From Micromonospora violae (lineage in GTDB: Bacteria > Actinomycetota > Actinomycetes > Mycobacteriales > Micromonosporaceae), in assembly GCF_004217135.1 (NCBI RefSeq), contig NZ_SHKK01000001.1, positions 1,302,001-1,366,000 of the forward strand: a stretch of 64,000 nucleotides of DNA. Reading direction: 5' to 3'. Numbering within the stretch: the first letter of the stretch is position 1; each line of letters opens with the position of its first letter. Below are positions 1-9,530 of this stretch, piece by piece. Made by a program: the position numbers and the translations under genes. The notes beneath the pieces are model-generated. The model was given only the letters and a program-made list of their open reading frames with translations. It did no database searches and was not told the DNA's origin.

Positions 1-483
1 ACGTCGCACATCCCCGGCTCCTACAACGTGCCGCTCGACCTGCTCAAGGAGCACCGCCAGGAGTTGCGCGACCAGGTGGACGAGGACGTCGTTCTGGTCT
101 GCCGCTCCGGTGCCCGCGCCAGCCAGGCCCAGCAGGCCCTGGCGGGGGTCGGCCTGCCCAACCTGACGGTGCTGGACGGCGGCATCATGGCCTGGCAGGC
201 GGCCAACGCGCCGATCACGCGGGGCGTGCCCCGGTGGGACCTCGAACGTCAGGTCCGCCTGGTGGCCGGCTCGATCGTGCTGGTCAGCATTCTCGCCTCG
301 GTGTTCGTGCCGCAGCTCAAGTGGGTGGCCGGGGCCATCGGCGCCGGCTTGACCGTCGCCGCCGTCACCAACACCTGCGCCATGGGGATGTTGCTCGGCA
401 AGCTGCCCTACAACCGGGGTGCCAGCCGCGACCTCGACACCGTCATGGGCCAGCTGCGCGGGAGCGCCGTGGAGCGGGCATGA
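1..483 (+). CDS. Rhodanese domain protein with DUF2892 membrane tail (5' end cut off)
   Basis: The frame is open from base 1, so the N-terminus lies outside the window; 160 codons remain. It starts inside a rhodanese fold (SHIPGSYNVPLD) and carries the active-site loop CRSGAR, with the sulfur-accepting Cys at bases 100-102. After a linker come two hydrophobic segments ending in CAMGMLLGKLPYN, as in YgaP-type rhodanese-DUF2892 proteins. Family knowledge suggests a membrane-tethered sulfurtransferase handling persulfide or thiosulfate. Its stop overlaps the start of the downstream TauE/SafE gene (ATGA), so the two are translationally coupled and probably work on reduced sulfur together. The sulfur substrate cannot be told from sequence. 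Confidence 0.9.
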   Translation, partial: TSHIPGSYNVPLDLLKEHRQELRDQVDEDVVLVCRSGARASQAQQALAGVGLPNLTVLDGGIMAWQAANAPITRGVPRWDLERQVRLVAGSIVLVSILASVFVPQLKWVAGAIGAGLTVAAVTNTCAMGMLLGKLPYNRGASRDLDTVMGQLRGSAVERA

Positions 484-1358
484 CCGCCACAGTGGCGCTG
501 ACCGTCGGGCTGGCCGTGCTGATCGGGGTCAGCCTCGGGCTGTTGGGCGGGGGCGGCTCGATCCTCGCCGTGCCGCTGCTGGTCTACGTCGCCGACCTGC
601 CCGCGAAGGAGGCCATCGCGACGTCGTTGCTCGTCGTCGGGGCCACCAGCCTGGTGGGCGTCATCCCGCACGCCCGCGCCCACCGGGTGCGCTGGCGCAC
701 CGGCCTGATCTTCGGTCTCGCCGGCATGACCGGCGCCTACGCCGGTGGTCGCCTGGCCGGGCTCATCCCCGGCGGAATCCTGCTCACCGGGTTCGCGGTG
801 ATGATGCTGGCCACTGCGGTAGCGATGATCCGTGGCCGACGCGAGGCCGTCGGCGTTGTGTCGCCGCACGAGCTGCCGGTACCACGGGTGATCCTCGACG
901 GTGTGGTGGTCGGCCTGGTGACCGGCCTGGTCGGCGCGGGCGGCGGCTTCCTGGTGGTGCCCGCCCTGGCGTTGCTCGGTGGCCTGCCGATGCCGATAGC
1001 GGTCGGCACCTCGCTGGTGGTCATCGCCATGAAGTCGTTCGCCGGCCTGGCCGGCTATCTGTCCAGTGTGGACATCAACTGGGGCCTCGCGGCAACGGTC
1101 AGCGTCGCTGCCGTCGCGGGCAGCCTGGTCGGTGGACGACTCACCGAGCGGATCCCGGCGGATATCCTGCGCAAGGCGTTCGGCTGGTTCGTGGTGGTGA
1201 TGGGCGTCTTCGTCCTCGGTCAGCAACTGCCCGACGACCTGCGGACCCGGCCGCTGCTCTGGGCCGGCGTCGGCGTCGTCGCCGCGATCACCGTGACGCT
1301 GACGGTCCTGCACACCAGGAGAGCGTCCGAGCCGACCGGACCGTCGTCCCTCCCCTGA
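480..1358 (+). CDS. TauE/SafE family sulfite exporter-like permease
   Basis: A 292-residue polytopic membrane protein with two homologous halves, each led by a glycine-rich segment (LGLLGGGGSILAVPLLVY near residues 20-38 and GLVGAGGGFLVVPALALLGG near 150). That duplicated pattern and about eight hydrophobic segments define the TauE/SafE family (DUF81), which moves sulfite or other sulfonate-derived anions. The ATG at 480 overlaps the TGA of the rhodanese gene; the frame is open further upstream but that part overlaps the rhodanese and is not protein-like. A sulfur-detoxification pair is the natural reading; substrate and direction are inferred. Confidence 0.9.
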   Translation: MTATVALTVGLAVLIGVSLGLLGGGGSILAVPLLVYVADLPAKEAIATSLLVVGATSLVGVIPHARAHRVRWRTGLIFGLAGMTGAYAGGRLAGLIPGGILLTGFAVMMLATAVAMIRGRREAVGVVSPHELPVPRVILDGVVVGLVTGLVGAGGGFLVVPALALLGGLPMPIAVGTSLVVIAMKSFAGLAGYLSSVDINWGLAATVSVAAVAGSLVGGRLTERIPADILRKAFGWFVVVMGVFVLGQQLPDDLRTRPLLWAGVGVVAAITVTLTVLHTRRASEPTGPSSLP

Positions 1359-1599
1359 CACCCGGCCGGCCTGGAGGCACGGTGGGACTCCAGCCGTTGC
1401 GGCTGCGCGGGCTGTTCATCCGCTGGTCGACCTGGTTCCACAGCCGTCCACGTAGATGTCATCCGGATGGCATGTCACGAGTCACGAATCCCACCGATGA
1501 TTTTTTTGTCTGGATGATCGGCTGGCGGACGGGTCCGTTCATGGCAAGGTGTTGATCTGCCCGGGCGCGGGCGCGCACCTAGTCACGCAGGGAGTCATC

Positions 1600-2916
1600 G
1601 TGGCCTACCCCGACCTGCAGACCGGCAATGTGGACCAGGGAACCGGACATCCTGCGATTCCCCGGCAGCGGGGCGAGGGTGTCGCGGCACGGCAGGCGCT
1701 CGACGCGTGGGCCGCCGGACGGGACAGCGCCGCAGCGGGTGCGAGCTGGCGTCCGCTGCGGATCGCGATGATCGGCCAGAAGGGGATGCCGGCCACCTAC
1801 GGCGGCATCGAACGGCACGTGGAGGAGATGGCCAGTCGGCTCGCCAGCTACGGGCACGAGGTCACCGTCTACTGCCGCCGCAGCTACGGCGAGACACCCG
1901 CCGACGGCTACCGGGGCGTACGGCTGCGCGAGACCCACACCATCGCGAGCAAGCACCTCGACGCCATCGTGCACGCGGCGACCTCGACCGTGGCGGCGAT
2001 GACCGCACGGCCCGACATCGTGCACTACCACGGGCTCGGGCCGGCTCTGGTCGCCCCGCTCCCGCGTGCCCTGTCCCGGGCGCGCGTCGTGCTGACCGTG
2101 CACGGGCTGGACAACCAGCGGGGCAAGTGGGGGTTCGCCGCGCGGGCGGTGCTGGGCAGCGCCCACTGGTTCAGCGGGTACGTCCCGCACCAGCGGGTGG
2201 CGGTCTCCCAGGGGCTCGCCGCCCACTACGGCACCCGGTTCGGCCGGCCGACGACCTACATCCCGAACGGCGTGAATCCGGCCCGACCGGTGCGGAGCCG
2301 TCAGATCCAGGACCGGTTCGGGCTGACCCCCGGCGGCTACCTGCTGCTGGTCGGTCGGCTGGTGCCGGAGAAGGCGGCCGACCTGCTGATCCGGGCCTTC
2401 CGCCGTACCGAGACCACGATGCGCCTGGCGATCGTCGGCGGGTCGTCGTTCACCGACGACTTCGTGGACCGGCTGCGCCGTGAGGCCGGGACGGACGACC
2501 GGATCGTCTTCACCGGGTTCGCCTACGGCGACCTGCTCGCCGAGCTGTACGCCGGCGCCGCCGGTTTCGTTCAACCGTCCCGGCTGGAGGGACTGCCGTT
2601 GACGCTGCTGGAGGCGGCCGCGTACGGGCTGCCCGTGGTCGCCAGCGACATCGCGCCGCACGTCGAGGTGCTGACGTCCGACGCCGCCGGCGGGCGGTTG
2701 TTCCGCGACGGCGACGAGGACGACCTGGTCCGGGCGTTGACGTCGCTGCTCGCCGACCTGCCGGGTGAACGGGCCGGTGCCGTGGCGCTGGGGGAGCGGG
2801 TCACCGCGAGGTACAGCTGGGACACCGCTGCCCGCGAGTTGGAGCGACTCTATCTCCGGTTGGCCCCGGAGCCGGGCCGGCGGGCCAGGGCACGGCTCGC
2901 GGGGTCCGCCGGCTGA
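1600..2916 (+). CDS. GT4-family glycosyltransferase, surface polysaccharide locus
   Basis: A 438-residue GT-B glycosyltransferase. The N-terminal Rossmann half has MIGQKGMPATYGGIERHVEE (about residue 55 on) and the C-terminal half has the nucleotide-sugar site RLEGLPLTLLEAAAYGLPVV with the EX7E-type acidic pair; VGRLVPEKAAD marks the domain junction. The GTG at 1600 is preferred over the GTG at 1549 because GGGAG lies five bases ahead of it. It would add a sugar to a growing lipid-linked glycan at the cytoplasmic membrane. It opens a run of Wzy-, Wzz- and Wzx-like genes, which supports a role in exopolysaccharide assembly. Donor and acceptor sugars are unknown. Confidence 0.9.
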   Translation: MAYPDLQTGNVDQGTGHPAIPRQRGEGVAARQALDAWAAGRDSAAAGASWRPLRIAMIGQKGMPATYGGIERHVEEMASRLASYGHEVTVYCRRSYGETPADGYRGVRLRETHTIASKHLDAIVHAATSTVAAMTARPDIVHYHGLGPALVAPLPRALSRARVVLTVHGLDNQRGKWGFAARAVLGSAHWFSGYVPHQRVAVSQGLAAHYGTRFGRPTTYIPNGVNPARPVRSRQIQDRFGLTPGGYLLLVGRLVPEKAADLLIRAFRRTETTMRLAIVGGSSFTDDFVDRLRREAGTDDRIVFTGFAYGDLLAELYAGAAGFVQPSRLEGLPLTLLEAAAYGLPVVASDIAPHVEVLTSDAAGGRLFRDGDEDDLVRALTSLLADLPGERAGAVALGERVTARYSWDTAARELERLYLRLAPEPGRRARARLAGSAG

Positions 2917-3098
2917 TCGTGCGGCGTTTTCACGCAGGGAGCGTCGGATCAGCTTCCCGGACGACGCGGCAGTCGGTGCAACGGCCCCTTCTGCCGTCGA
3001 GGCGACAGGGCTAGATTGAACCGATCTTGTGCCGGGAGGACATCGGTTGGCCGCGCCCGGCAGCGGCCGGGCAGAGCCGATTCAGTTCAGTGGGATCA

Positions 3099-4556
3099 GT
3101 GGAACAACACACGCAGCAGGTCACTCCGCTCCTGACCAGGCGGCTCGACCCGACCCGCCTCCTCACCGGCGGCGCGGCGCTGGCCGCCGCCGTCGTGGCC
3201 GTGGTCGCGGGTGTCTCGATGGCGGCCGGTGACCGTAAAGGCATGGTGCTGCCGCTCGCGGTGGTCGCGGGGATCGCGGTGGCCGTCCTCGCGCTGACCC
3301 GGTTCGCCGGGTACGTGCTGCTGATGCTCGCGGTGCGCTCCTGCGTCGACCTATTCAAGCTGACCGGGCCGAGCGCCGGCCGGGCCGACTCGGCCGGAGC
3401 GGCCCGGGCGATGGACCCCTCCACCCTGCTCGCGGTGCTGTTCCTCCTCGCCGCCGGGCTCTGGCTGGCCGCACAGCTGAGCCGGCACGGGCGGCTGCGC
3501 GGCTCGCCGCTCAGCTGGGCCATGCTGCTCGTCGGCGCCAGCAGCGTGGTCAGCGCCCTCGGCGCCAGTCGGCCGGCGAACAGCCTGCTGGAGGCGTTGC
3601 GGATCCTCACCGTGGTGGTGATGTTCGTGGTGCTGGAGCAACTCATGCCGGACACCGCGACGATCCGGCGGGTTCTGCTCGCCTGCTACGCCTCGCTGGT
3701 GCTGGCGCTGGGCTACACCGTCGTCCTGTCGCTGCTCGGCAACCCGCCGGCCGAGGTGAAGGGCGACTTCACCCGGATCAGCGGCACGTTCAGCCAGTCG
3801 ACCACGTTCGGCCGCTACCTGATGTTCATGGTGATCTTCGGGTTCGCGGTGTACCGCTTCCTGGGTCGTCGACTGCGGGTGACCCTCGGGGTGCTGCTCG
3901 CGCTCTCGCTGCTGTTCCTGCTGCTCACCAATACCCGCAGCGCCCTGCTCGGCGCGGCGATCGGCCTGGTGGTGGTCGCGGCGCTGCATCGCAGCAAGCG
4001 GATGCTGGTCACCCTCTGCGTGGTGGCGGTCGCCGGGGTGGCGTTGGTGCCCGCCGTCGGCGAGCGGTTCGCCCAACTCGGTACGTCGCGCGCCGTCGGC
4101 GGAGACCCGACCGGGAACACCCTGGCGTGGCGGATCGACTACTGGACCGAGATCGTCACGCTCGCCGACCGCAACCCGGTGACCGGCATCGGGCCGAACA
4201 TGACCCAGCGGGAAACCGACGAGGCGAAGAAACCGCACAACGACTTCCTGCGGGCGTACGTGGAGACCGGGTTGCTCGGTCTCGGGGCGTACCTGCTGAT
4301 GCTGGTCGCCTTTCTGCACACCGCGCGGAGGGCGCTACGGCGGGCGCCTCCCGGCAGCTTCGAGCGTGGCGTCGCCGTCGGGTTCGCCGGCTGCGCCGCC
4401 GCCTTCGTGGCGATCAGCGCCGCCTCCAACGTCATTTCCAACGTGGTCACCCTCTGGTACTTCGTCGCGTTCGCGGCGGCGGCCAGCGTGATCGCCCGCC
4501 AACCGGCTCCGAACCTGACCGGCGAGCAGACACGACGCACGTCCGTCCCGGTTTGA
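3099..4556 (+). CDS. O-antigen ligase/Wzy-like polysaccharide polymerase
   Basis: About 485 residues with ten or more membrane segments and a large external loop (FTRISGTFSQSTTFGRY followed by membrane segments, then NPVTGIGPNMTQ and KKPHNDFLRAYVETGLLGL). The PHNDFLRAYVETG-type block is the conserved signature of the O-antigen ligase/Wzy_C family, which joins lipid-linked glycan units outside the membrane. The start is uncertain: GTG 3099, GTG 3090 and TTG 3027 are all in frame and none has a convincing ribosome site; the strong GGGAGGA at 3035-3041 is out of step with all three. It sits between a glycosyltransferase and a Wzz-like gene. Confidence 0.85.
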   Translation: MEQHTQQVTPLLTRRLDPTRLLTGGAALAAAVVAVVAGVSMAAGDRKGMVLPLAVVAGIAVAVLALTRFAGYVLLMLAVRSCVDLFKLTGPSAGRADSAGAARAMDPSTLLAVLFLLAAGLWLAAQLSRHGRLRGSPLSWAMLLVGASSVVSALGASRPANSLLEALRILTVVVMFVVLEQLMPDTATIRRVLLACYASLVLALGYTVVLSLLGNPPAEVKGDFTRISGTFSQSTTFGRYLMFMVIFGFAVYRFLGRRLRVTLGVLLALSLLFLLLTNTRSALLGAAIGLVVVAALHRSKRMLVTLCVVAVAGVALVPAVGERFAQLGTSRAVGGDPTGNTLAWRIDYWTEIVTLADRNPVTGIGPNMTQRETDEAKKPHNDFLRAYVETGLLGLGAYLLMLVAFLHTARRALRRAPPGSFERGVAVGFAGCAAAFVAISAASNVISNVVTLWYFVAFAAAASVIARQPAPNLTGEQTRRTSVPV

Positions 4557-4580
4557 CTGAACGACAGCATTGGGGAAAAA

Positions 4581-5585
4581 GTGGAGATCGTCGACTACCT
4601 GCGGGTCGCCCGGCGGCGCCTCTGGGTACTCGTGGGAGTGCCGGTGCTCGCCACCGGCGCCGCAGCCGCCATCGTCCTGTTCGCGCCACAGCAGTTCAGC
4701 GGGACCGCGTACGTGGCGGCGCCGGCGCTGGTGGGCGGCGCGGCCGGAACGCAGTACACCGGTACGCAGGCGGCGAACCAGTTCGTCGCGGCGTTCGGCG
4801 CGGCGGTCACCTCACCCCGGGTCCTCGCCGACGTGGCCGGTGACACCGGGGTGGCACCGGAGCGGCTGCGGGACGGGCTGGCCATCACCCAGGTCGGCGC
4901 GAGCAGCCAGTTGGAGGTGACGTACACCGCCGGTGACCGGGGAAAGGTCGCCCCGGTGCTGACCGCGACCACCACCCGGGCGTTGGCCTTCCTCTTCTCC
5001 TCCCAGGTCGGCATCGCCACCGGCGAGGTCGATGCGGCCAGCGCCGACGTCACCGCGGCGACCAGGGCGATCGGCGAGTGGGAGAAGACGAACAAGGTCT
5101 CCCAGCCGGACCGGATCTACCAGGCGACGCTCAGCGAGCTGACCAGCCTGCGCCAGCAGCAGCTCTCCATGCAGGCGGTCGGCAACGGCCGCGGCGTGGA
5201 CGCGGCGGCCACCGCGATCACCGCCGCCCAGAAGAAGCTCGACGAGCTGGGACCGAAGCTCCCCGACTACCAGGCCCTGCTCGCCCAGCGGGACGCGGCG
5301 ACCAACGCCCTGTCCCAGGCGCGGGAGGGGTTGCAGGCGGCGCGGGCCCAGGCCCAGGCCGCCGACCCGAAGCAGGTGACCAGCATCGGCGAGGTGCACG
5401 AGGTGAGCCGGATGGCGGAGCTGGTGCGTACCGCCCTGCCGGTGGGCGGTGCGGGTCTGCTGCTCGGTGTGCTGCTGGTGGGCGTACTCGAACTGCTCTC
5501 CCGTGGTCGCGCCGCCGCCCGCCCGGCGGCGACCACCCTGGCCCCCTCTGTGCCGGCGCAGGCCGTGACCGCGGCACGGCCGTGA
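4581..5585 (+). CDS. Wzz/YveK-like polysaccharide chain-length protein
   Basis: A 334-residue protein with the Wzz plan: an N-terminal membrane helix (about 14-36, in VEIVDYLRVARRRLWVLVG), a long periplasmic-type region rich in Ala/Gln with coiled-coil potential (about 150-270), and a second helix near 280-305. It lacks the tyrosine-kinase domain fused in many Wzc proteins, like the Gram-positive YveK/CapA adaptors. GTG 4581 follows GGGGAAAAA and lies 24 bases after the polymerase stop. It probably sets length or export of the glycan made by its neighbours. No partner tyrosine kinase is seen in the window. Confidence 0.82.
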   Translation: MEIVDYLRVARRRLWVLVGVPVLATGAAAAIVLFAPQQFSGTAYVAAPALVGGAAGTQYTGTQAANQFVAAFGAAVTSPRVLADVAGDTGVAPERLRDGLAITQVGASSQLEVTYTAGDRGKVAPVLTATTTRALAFLFSSQVGIATGEVDAASADVTAATRAIGEWEKTNKVSQPDRIYQATLSELTSLRQQQLSMQAVGNGRGVDAAATAITAAQKKLDELGPKLPDYQALLAQRDAATNALSQAREGLQAARAQAQAADPKQVTSIGEVHEVSRMAELVRTALPVGGAGLLLGVLLVGVLELLSRGRAAARPAATTLAPSVPAQAVTAARP

Positions 5586-5607
5586 CCGTCGGGGAACGGG
5601 CCACCGG

Positions 5608-7188
5608 GTGCGCGCGGTGACCGACCGGTCGCCGACCGCACCGGAGGCCGGCGACCAGCAGGTACGCGGCATGGCCCGCGGCGGTGTGCTGAACCTCGCC
5701 AGCGCCGTGTTCAGCCAGGTGGCGCTCTTCCTGGTCATGCTGCTGCTGGCCCGGGCCCTGGGGGTACCGGAGCTCGGCCGGTACGCCCAGGTCTACGCCG
5801 TGCTGTCGCTGCTGGGGCTGCTCTCGCTCTCCGGGTTCCGGGCCGGGCTGACCCGGTTCGTGGCGGTGCATCTCGCCGACGACGATTCGGGCGCCCTGCG
5901 GGGCGCGATCCGGCTCGGAGTCGGCATCTCGGCCGTGGCGTCGTCGGTGATCGCCCTCGGTCTGGCGGTCGGCGCGCCGTGGCTCGCCGACGCCCTGCAC
6001 GACCCGCAGCTCACCACCGGGCTACGGCTGGTGGCGCTGTGCCTGCCCGCCTCGACCGTCTGCGAGGCCGCGCTCGCGGCCACCCGGGGTTGGCGCACCC
6101 AGCGGGCCTACGCGCTCATCGGTCAGGGCTACGAGCCGGCCGCCCGGCTGGTGCTCACCGCGCTGGCGCTCGCCCTCGGGGCGGGCCTGACCGGCGCCTT
6201 CTGGGCGCTGGTGGTGGCGAGTTGGAGCGCGGCCGGGTTCGCCCTCGTGGCGCTCGCCCGGATGGTGCGCCGGGTGCCCGCCGCCCAACCCGCGTACCGG
6301 CCGGGCGAGCTGTTCCGGTTCTCCACCGTCAGCTGGGTCTCCTCCCTGTCGTCCACCGGGCTGATCTGGGTGGACGCGCTGCTGCTCGGTTTCTTCGACT
6401 ACGGTCCCGACGCGATCGGCGTCTACCACGTGGCGACCCGGCTGGTCACCATCGCGGTGTTCGTGCTCGCGCCGGTCAACGCCTCGTTCGGTCCGCACCT
6501 GGCGCACCTCTACCACCAGGGCCGACTGGACGAGGTACGCCGGATCTACCGGGTGGCAACCGGTTGGGTGCTCCGGCTGTCGCTGCCGGCCTTCGTGGCG
6601 TTGCTGGTCTTCCCGGAGCAGTTGCTGCGCCTGGTCGGCGGGCCGGGTCTGGCCGGCGGCGCGGCCGTCACGGTGGTGCTGGCGCTCGGTCAGCTCGTCA
6701 ACGCCGCGACCGGGCCCTGCGGGACGCTGCTGAACATGTCCGGCCGGGTCTCGGTCAACATGCTGGACAACCTCGCCGCTCTGCTGCTCAACGTCCTGCT
6801 CAACCTCTGGCTCATCCCGGCGTACGGCATTCTCGGCGCGGCGGTGGCCTGGGCGGTCTCGCTGGCGGCGGTGAACATCGCCCGGGTCTGGCAGGTACGC
6901 GCCCAGGTGCACACCGTGCCGGTGACGGCGGGCATGATCAAGGGCCTGCTCGCCGCGCTGGTCGCGATGGGCGTCGGGTTCGGTGTGCGCGCGCTGGTCG
7001 ACGGCGGGACCGCCCAACTCGCGGTCGGTCTGGCCGCGATCGTGGCGGCGTACCTCGCCGGGGTGCTCGCCCTCGGGCTCAGTCGGGAGGACGTGATGGT
7101 GCTGCGCTCGGTGACCCGCCGAGGCGGTCGACGTGCCGCTGATCCCACGGAACCGGTCGGTACCGCCCACACCGGAGTCGGTTCGTGA
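5608..7188 (+). CDS. Wzx-like lipid-linked oligosaccharide flippase (MOP superfamily)
   Basis: A 526-residue membrane protein with about 14 hydrophobic segments and the MATE/Wzx layout: GVLNLASAVFSQVALFLVML near the N-terminus, a matching second half, and a hydrophilic C-terminal tail. Proteins of this type flip undecaprenyl-linked repeat units to the outside for Wzy polymerisation. The GTG at 5608 is 22 bases after the Wzz-like stop, and the TGA at 7186-7188 overlaps the GTG of the next gene, a sulfotransferase. That overlap ties sulfation to the glycan pathway. A teichoic acid or other carrier cannot be excluded. Confidence 0.9.
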   Translation: MRAVTDRSPTAPEAGDQQVRGMARGGVLNLASAVFSQVALFLVMLLLARALGVPELGRYAQVYAVLSLLGLLSLSGFRAGLTRFVAVHLADDDSGALRGAIRLGVGISAVASSVIALGLAVGAPWLADALHDPQLTTGLRLVALCLPASTVCEAALAATRGWRTQRAYALIGQGYEPAARLVLTALALALGAGLTGAFWALVVASWSAAGFALVALARMVRRVPAAQPAYRPGELFRFSTVSWVSSLSSTGLIWVDALLLGFFDYGPDAIGVYHVATRLVTIAVFVLAPVNASFGPHLAHLYHQGRLDEVRRIYRVATGWVLRLSLPAFVALLVFPEQLLRLVGGPGLAGGAAVTVVLALGQLVNAATGPCGTLLNMSGRVSVNMLDNLAALLLNVLLNLWLIPAYGILGAAVAWAVSLAAVNIARVWQVRAQVHTVPVTAGMIKGLLAALVAMGVGFGVRALVDGGTAQLAVGLAAIVAAYLAGVLALGLSREDVMVLRSVTRRGGRRAADPTEPVGTAHTGVGS

Positions 7189-8036
7189 CCGGCGTCGCGA
7201 GGCGTCAGGTCACCGACCGGCTGCGTCGGGGGGTACGCGCGGCGCGGGCCTGGGGGCGCGCCGCGCGGCCGGGCGACCCCGGACCGTTGCCCGACTTCCT
7301 GGTGATCGGTGGGCAGCGCTGCGGCACCACCTCGCTGTACCACCACCTCGCCGCGCACCCCCGGGTACGGGCGGCGAGCGGCAAGGAGTTGCAGTTCTTC
7401 AGCGTCCACCACGGTCGGGGGGTGCGGTGGTACCGGGGGCACTTCCCGCACCTCGCCCCCGGCGAGCGGACGTTCGAGGCGAGCCCCTACTACCTGTTCC
7501 ACCCGAGCGTGCCGACCCGCGTCGCGGCGACCCTGCCGCAGGCCCGCTTCGTCGCGCTGCTGCGGGACCCGGTGCAGCGGGCGTACTCGCACTACCTGCA
7601 CACCCGCTCGTACGGCGTCGAGCCGCTCAGCTTCGCCGACGCCCTCGACGCGGAGCAGGAGCGGTTGGCGCGGGCGACGCGGGGCGGCCCGGACGGGCCC
7701 GCCGCGCACCGGGCGTTGCGTCACTACTCGTACGCGGCGCGGGGCCGCTACGCCGAGCAGCTGCGACTGTGGTTCGCCCACGTGCCCCGCGAGCGGATCC
7801 ACGTGGCCCGCACCGAGGACCTCCAGGCCGACCCGGCCGGCACGTACGCCGACATCCTGCGCTTCCTCGACCTGCCGGCCTTCACCCCCGAGGCGTTCAC
7901 CCGGCACACCCGTCGCGTCGACCCGGGTGTCTCCGAGCTGACCCCGGCCCTGCGGGACCGGCTGGGGGAGCACTTCGCGCCGCACAACGCCCGCCTGGCC
8001 GCCCTGCTCGACTGGCCCGACCCCTGGCCCGGTTAG
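7185..8036 (+). CDS. PAPS-dependent sulfotransferase 1
   Basis: A 283-residue cytosolic sulfotransferase. The 5'-phosphosulfate loop is GGQRCGTTS at residues 42-50 and the 3'-phosphate site is LLRDPVQRAYSHYLH near 125-140. It resembles heparan-sulfate/glycan-type enzymes (Sulfotransfer_1/3), which move sulfate from PAPS to a sugar hydroxyl or amine. Its GTG overlaps the flippase stop (GTGA), so it is the last gene of the 1600-8036 polysaccharide operon. Acceptor sugar unknown. Confidence 0.9.
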   Translation: MTGVARRQVTDRLRRGVRAARAWGRAARPGDPGPLPDFLVIGGQRCGTTSLYHHLAAHPRVRAASGKELQFFSVHHGRGVRWYRGHFPHLAPGERTFEASPYYLFHPSVPTRVAATLPQARFVALLRDPVQRAYSHYLHTRSYGVEPLSFADALDAEQERLARATRGGPDGPAAHRALRHYSYAARGRYAEQLRLWFAHVPRERIHVARTEDLQADPAGTYADILRFLDLPAFTPEAFTRHTRRVDPGVSELTPALRDRLGEHFAPHNARLAALLDWPDPWPG

Positions 8037-8052
8037 GCGCTGGCCCGGTTAG
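8024..8052. repeat. 13-bp direct repeat spanning two converging stop codons
   Basis: CTGGCCCGGTTAG occurs at 8024-8036 and again at 8040-8052, a 16-bp period. The first copy supplies the TAG of sulfotransferase 1 and the second the TAA of the converging glycosidase gene on the other strand. It looks like a small tandem duplication at the junction of two convergent genes. No hairpin terminator is seen here. Confidence 0.8.
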
Positions 8053-9530
8053 CGGACGGCGGCGAGGATCCGGTCCACCGGCTGGTCGGCGCGCAGCAGC
8101 ACGGGCACGTCGGTCACGGTGGTGCCGGCGCCGGCCGCGCCCAGCGGGGAACCCACCGCCCCGGCCCGCGCGCCCGGCCCCGGCGGCACCGTCACCGGCG
8201 TGTTCGACGCCGACCAGAGCACCAGCGTGCTCGACCCGCCCCGGACGAACGCGACCCCGTTCAGCCGGCCGGCCACCGAGGCCGGCAACGGGGTGACGGT
8301 GGCGTCCCGGGCCGCGTCGGCGAGGCCCGCCAGCATCCGGCCGGCCTCGCGTTCGGTGCCGTCCGGGTCGAGCAGGCCGTAGCGGACCTCACTGCCGGCC
8401 GCGTTGTTCGGGTTGTACGCCAACGGCAACCAACTGATCTCGCTGATCCCGCCGGCGGCCAGCAGGCTGACCGTCTTGACCATCTCCACCGCCCGGCTGG
8501 CCGGCTCACCGTCGCCGTCGCGCCAGAACTGCCCGACCTCCCACGCCTGGATCGGCGTACCCGGCGGTGTGGTCGCTTGTAGGTAGTCCAGCAGCGGCGC
8601 CACCCCGGAGAAGTGCTCGTAGAAGTGCACCTGCCGGACGTCGACGGTGCGGTCGGCCAACAGCGACTCGGTCACCGCCAGGAACCGCAGGCTGCGGCTG
8701 TTCGTCTCGGTGCCGAGCGCCCTGCGCAGCTGCGCCTCCCCGGTCACCGCCGGGATCTGCTGCCCCCGCGTGCCGACCCGGCGCTGGAAGTACGCCTGGT
8801 AGGCGGCGATGGCCTCGGGCACCTGACCGGCGCGCACCAGCCGGTCGGCGACGCCCATGCCGTACGCGACGCTGCTGATGCCGGAGTCGACCACCAGCGC
8901 CTTCGGGTCGGTCGCGCGGATCGTCTCGGCGGCGGCCCGGACCAACCGCGCGTACTCCTCGGGGCTGCCGGCCCAGTAGCTCGGCGCGTTGACCTCGTTC
9001 TCGATGGCGTACTCCCGCACCCCGGACGGGCCGTAGCGCTGCACCACCGAGCGGACGAACCGCTGGTACGCGGCGAGGTCGGTGGGCATCGCCGACTCGG
9101 TCTTGTTGGCCGCGCCCCGGGTGTGGCGGGCGGTGCCGCCGGTCGCCCAGCACACGCCGGTGCGGATCTTCAGGTGCAGGGTGATGCCCAGGTCCCGGGT
9201 GCGCGCGGCGATCTGGTCCAATCCGGTCCAGTCCGGCCGGCCCGCGGTCCGTTCGATCTCGCACCAGGAGATCTCCTCGTACGTCGCCGAACCGGCGAGC
9301 CGGCGCAGGTACGGCCCGAACTGCTGGTAGCGCGACCAGTCCCAGTGCGCGCCGAACGGGTTGCTGACCTGCTTGACGGTGCGCTCCGGCGTGCCGGGTC
9401 CGGGTGTCGTCGTCGCGGAGGGAGCGGGCACCGGCGGCGGATCGTCGCCACCGGCGGTGCAGCCGGCGGTGAGCAGGACCGTGGCGGCCATGGCGGCGGC
9501 GACCGCGCGCAGCCGGCCCGGGCGGGTCAC
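8049..9530 (-). CDS. Putative clan GH-A glycoside hydrolase lipoprotein
   Basis: A 493-residue exported lipoprotein: basic start, hydrophobic core and lipobox LTAGC (Cys about 24), then a Pro/Thr-rich linker. The rest reads as a (beta/alpha)8 barrel of the GH39/GH5 type, with VREYAIENEVNAPSYW giving the Asn-Glu acid/base pair of clan GH-A and IQAWEVGQFW as candidate nucleophile strand. It would cut or trim a polysaccharide at the cell surface. The start ATG overlaps the stop of sulfotransferase 2 (ATGA), so it ends a three-gene minus-strand operon 11261-8049. The exact GH family needs a profile search. Confidence 0.75.
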   Translation of the reverse strand: MTRPGRLRAVAAAMAATVLLTAGCTAGGDDPPPVPAPSATTTPGPGTPERTVKQVSNPFGAHWDWSRYQQFGPYLRRLAGSATYEEISWCEIERTAGRPDWTGLDQIAARTRDLGITLHLKIRTGVCWATGGTARHTRGAANKTESAMPTDLAAYQRFVRSVVQRYGPSGVREYAIENEVNAPSYWAGSPEEYARLVRAAAETIRATDPKALVVDSGISSVAYGMGVADRLVRAGQVPEAIAAYQAYFQRRVGTRGQQIPAVTGEAQLRRALGTETNSRSLRFLAVTESLLADRTVDVRQVHFYEHFSGVAPLLDYLQATTPPGTPIQAWEVGQFWRDGDGEPASRAVEMVKTVSLLAAGGISEISWLPLAYNPNNAAGSEVRYGLLDPDGTEREAGRMLAGLADAARDATVTPLPASVAGRLNGVAFVRGGSSTLVLWSASNTPVTVPPGPGARAGAVGSPLGAAGAGTTVTDVPVLLRADQPVDRILAAVR

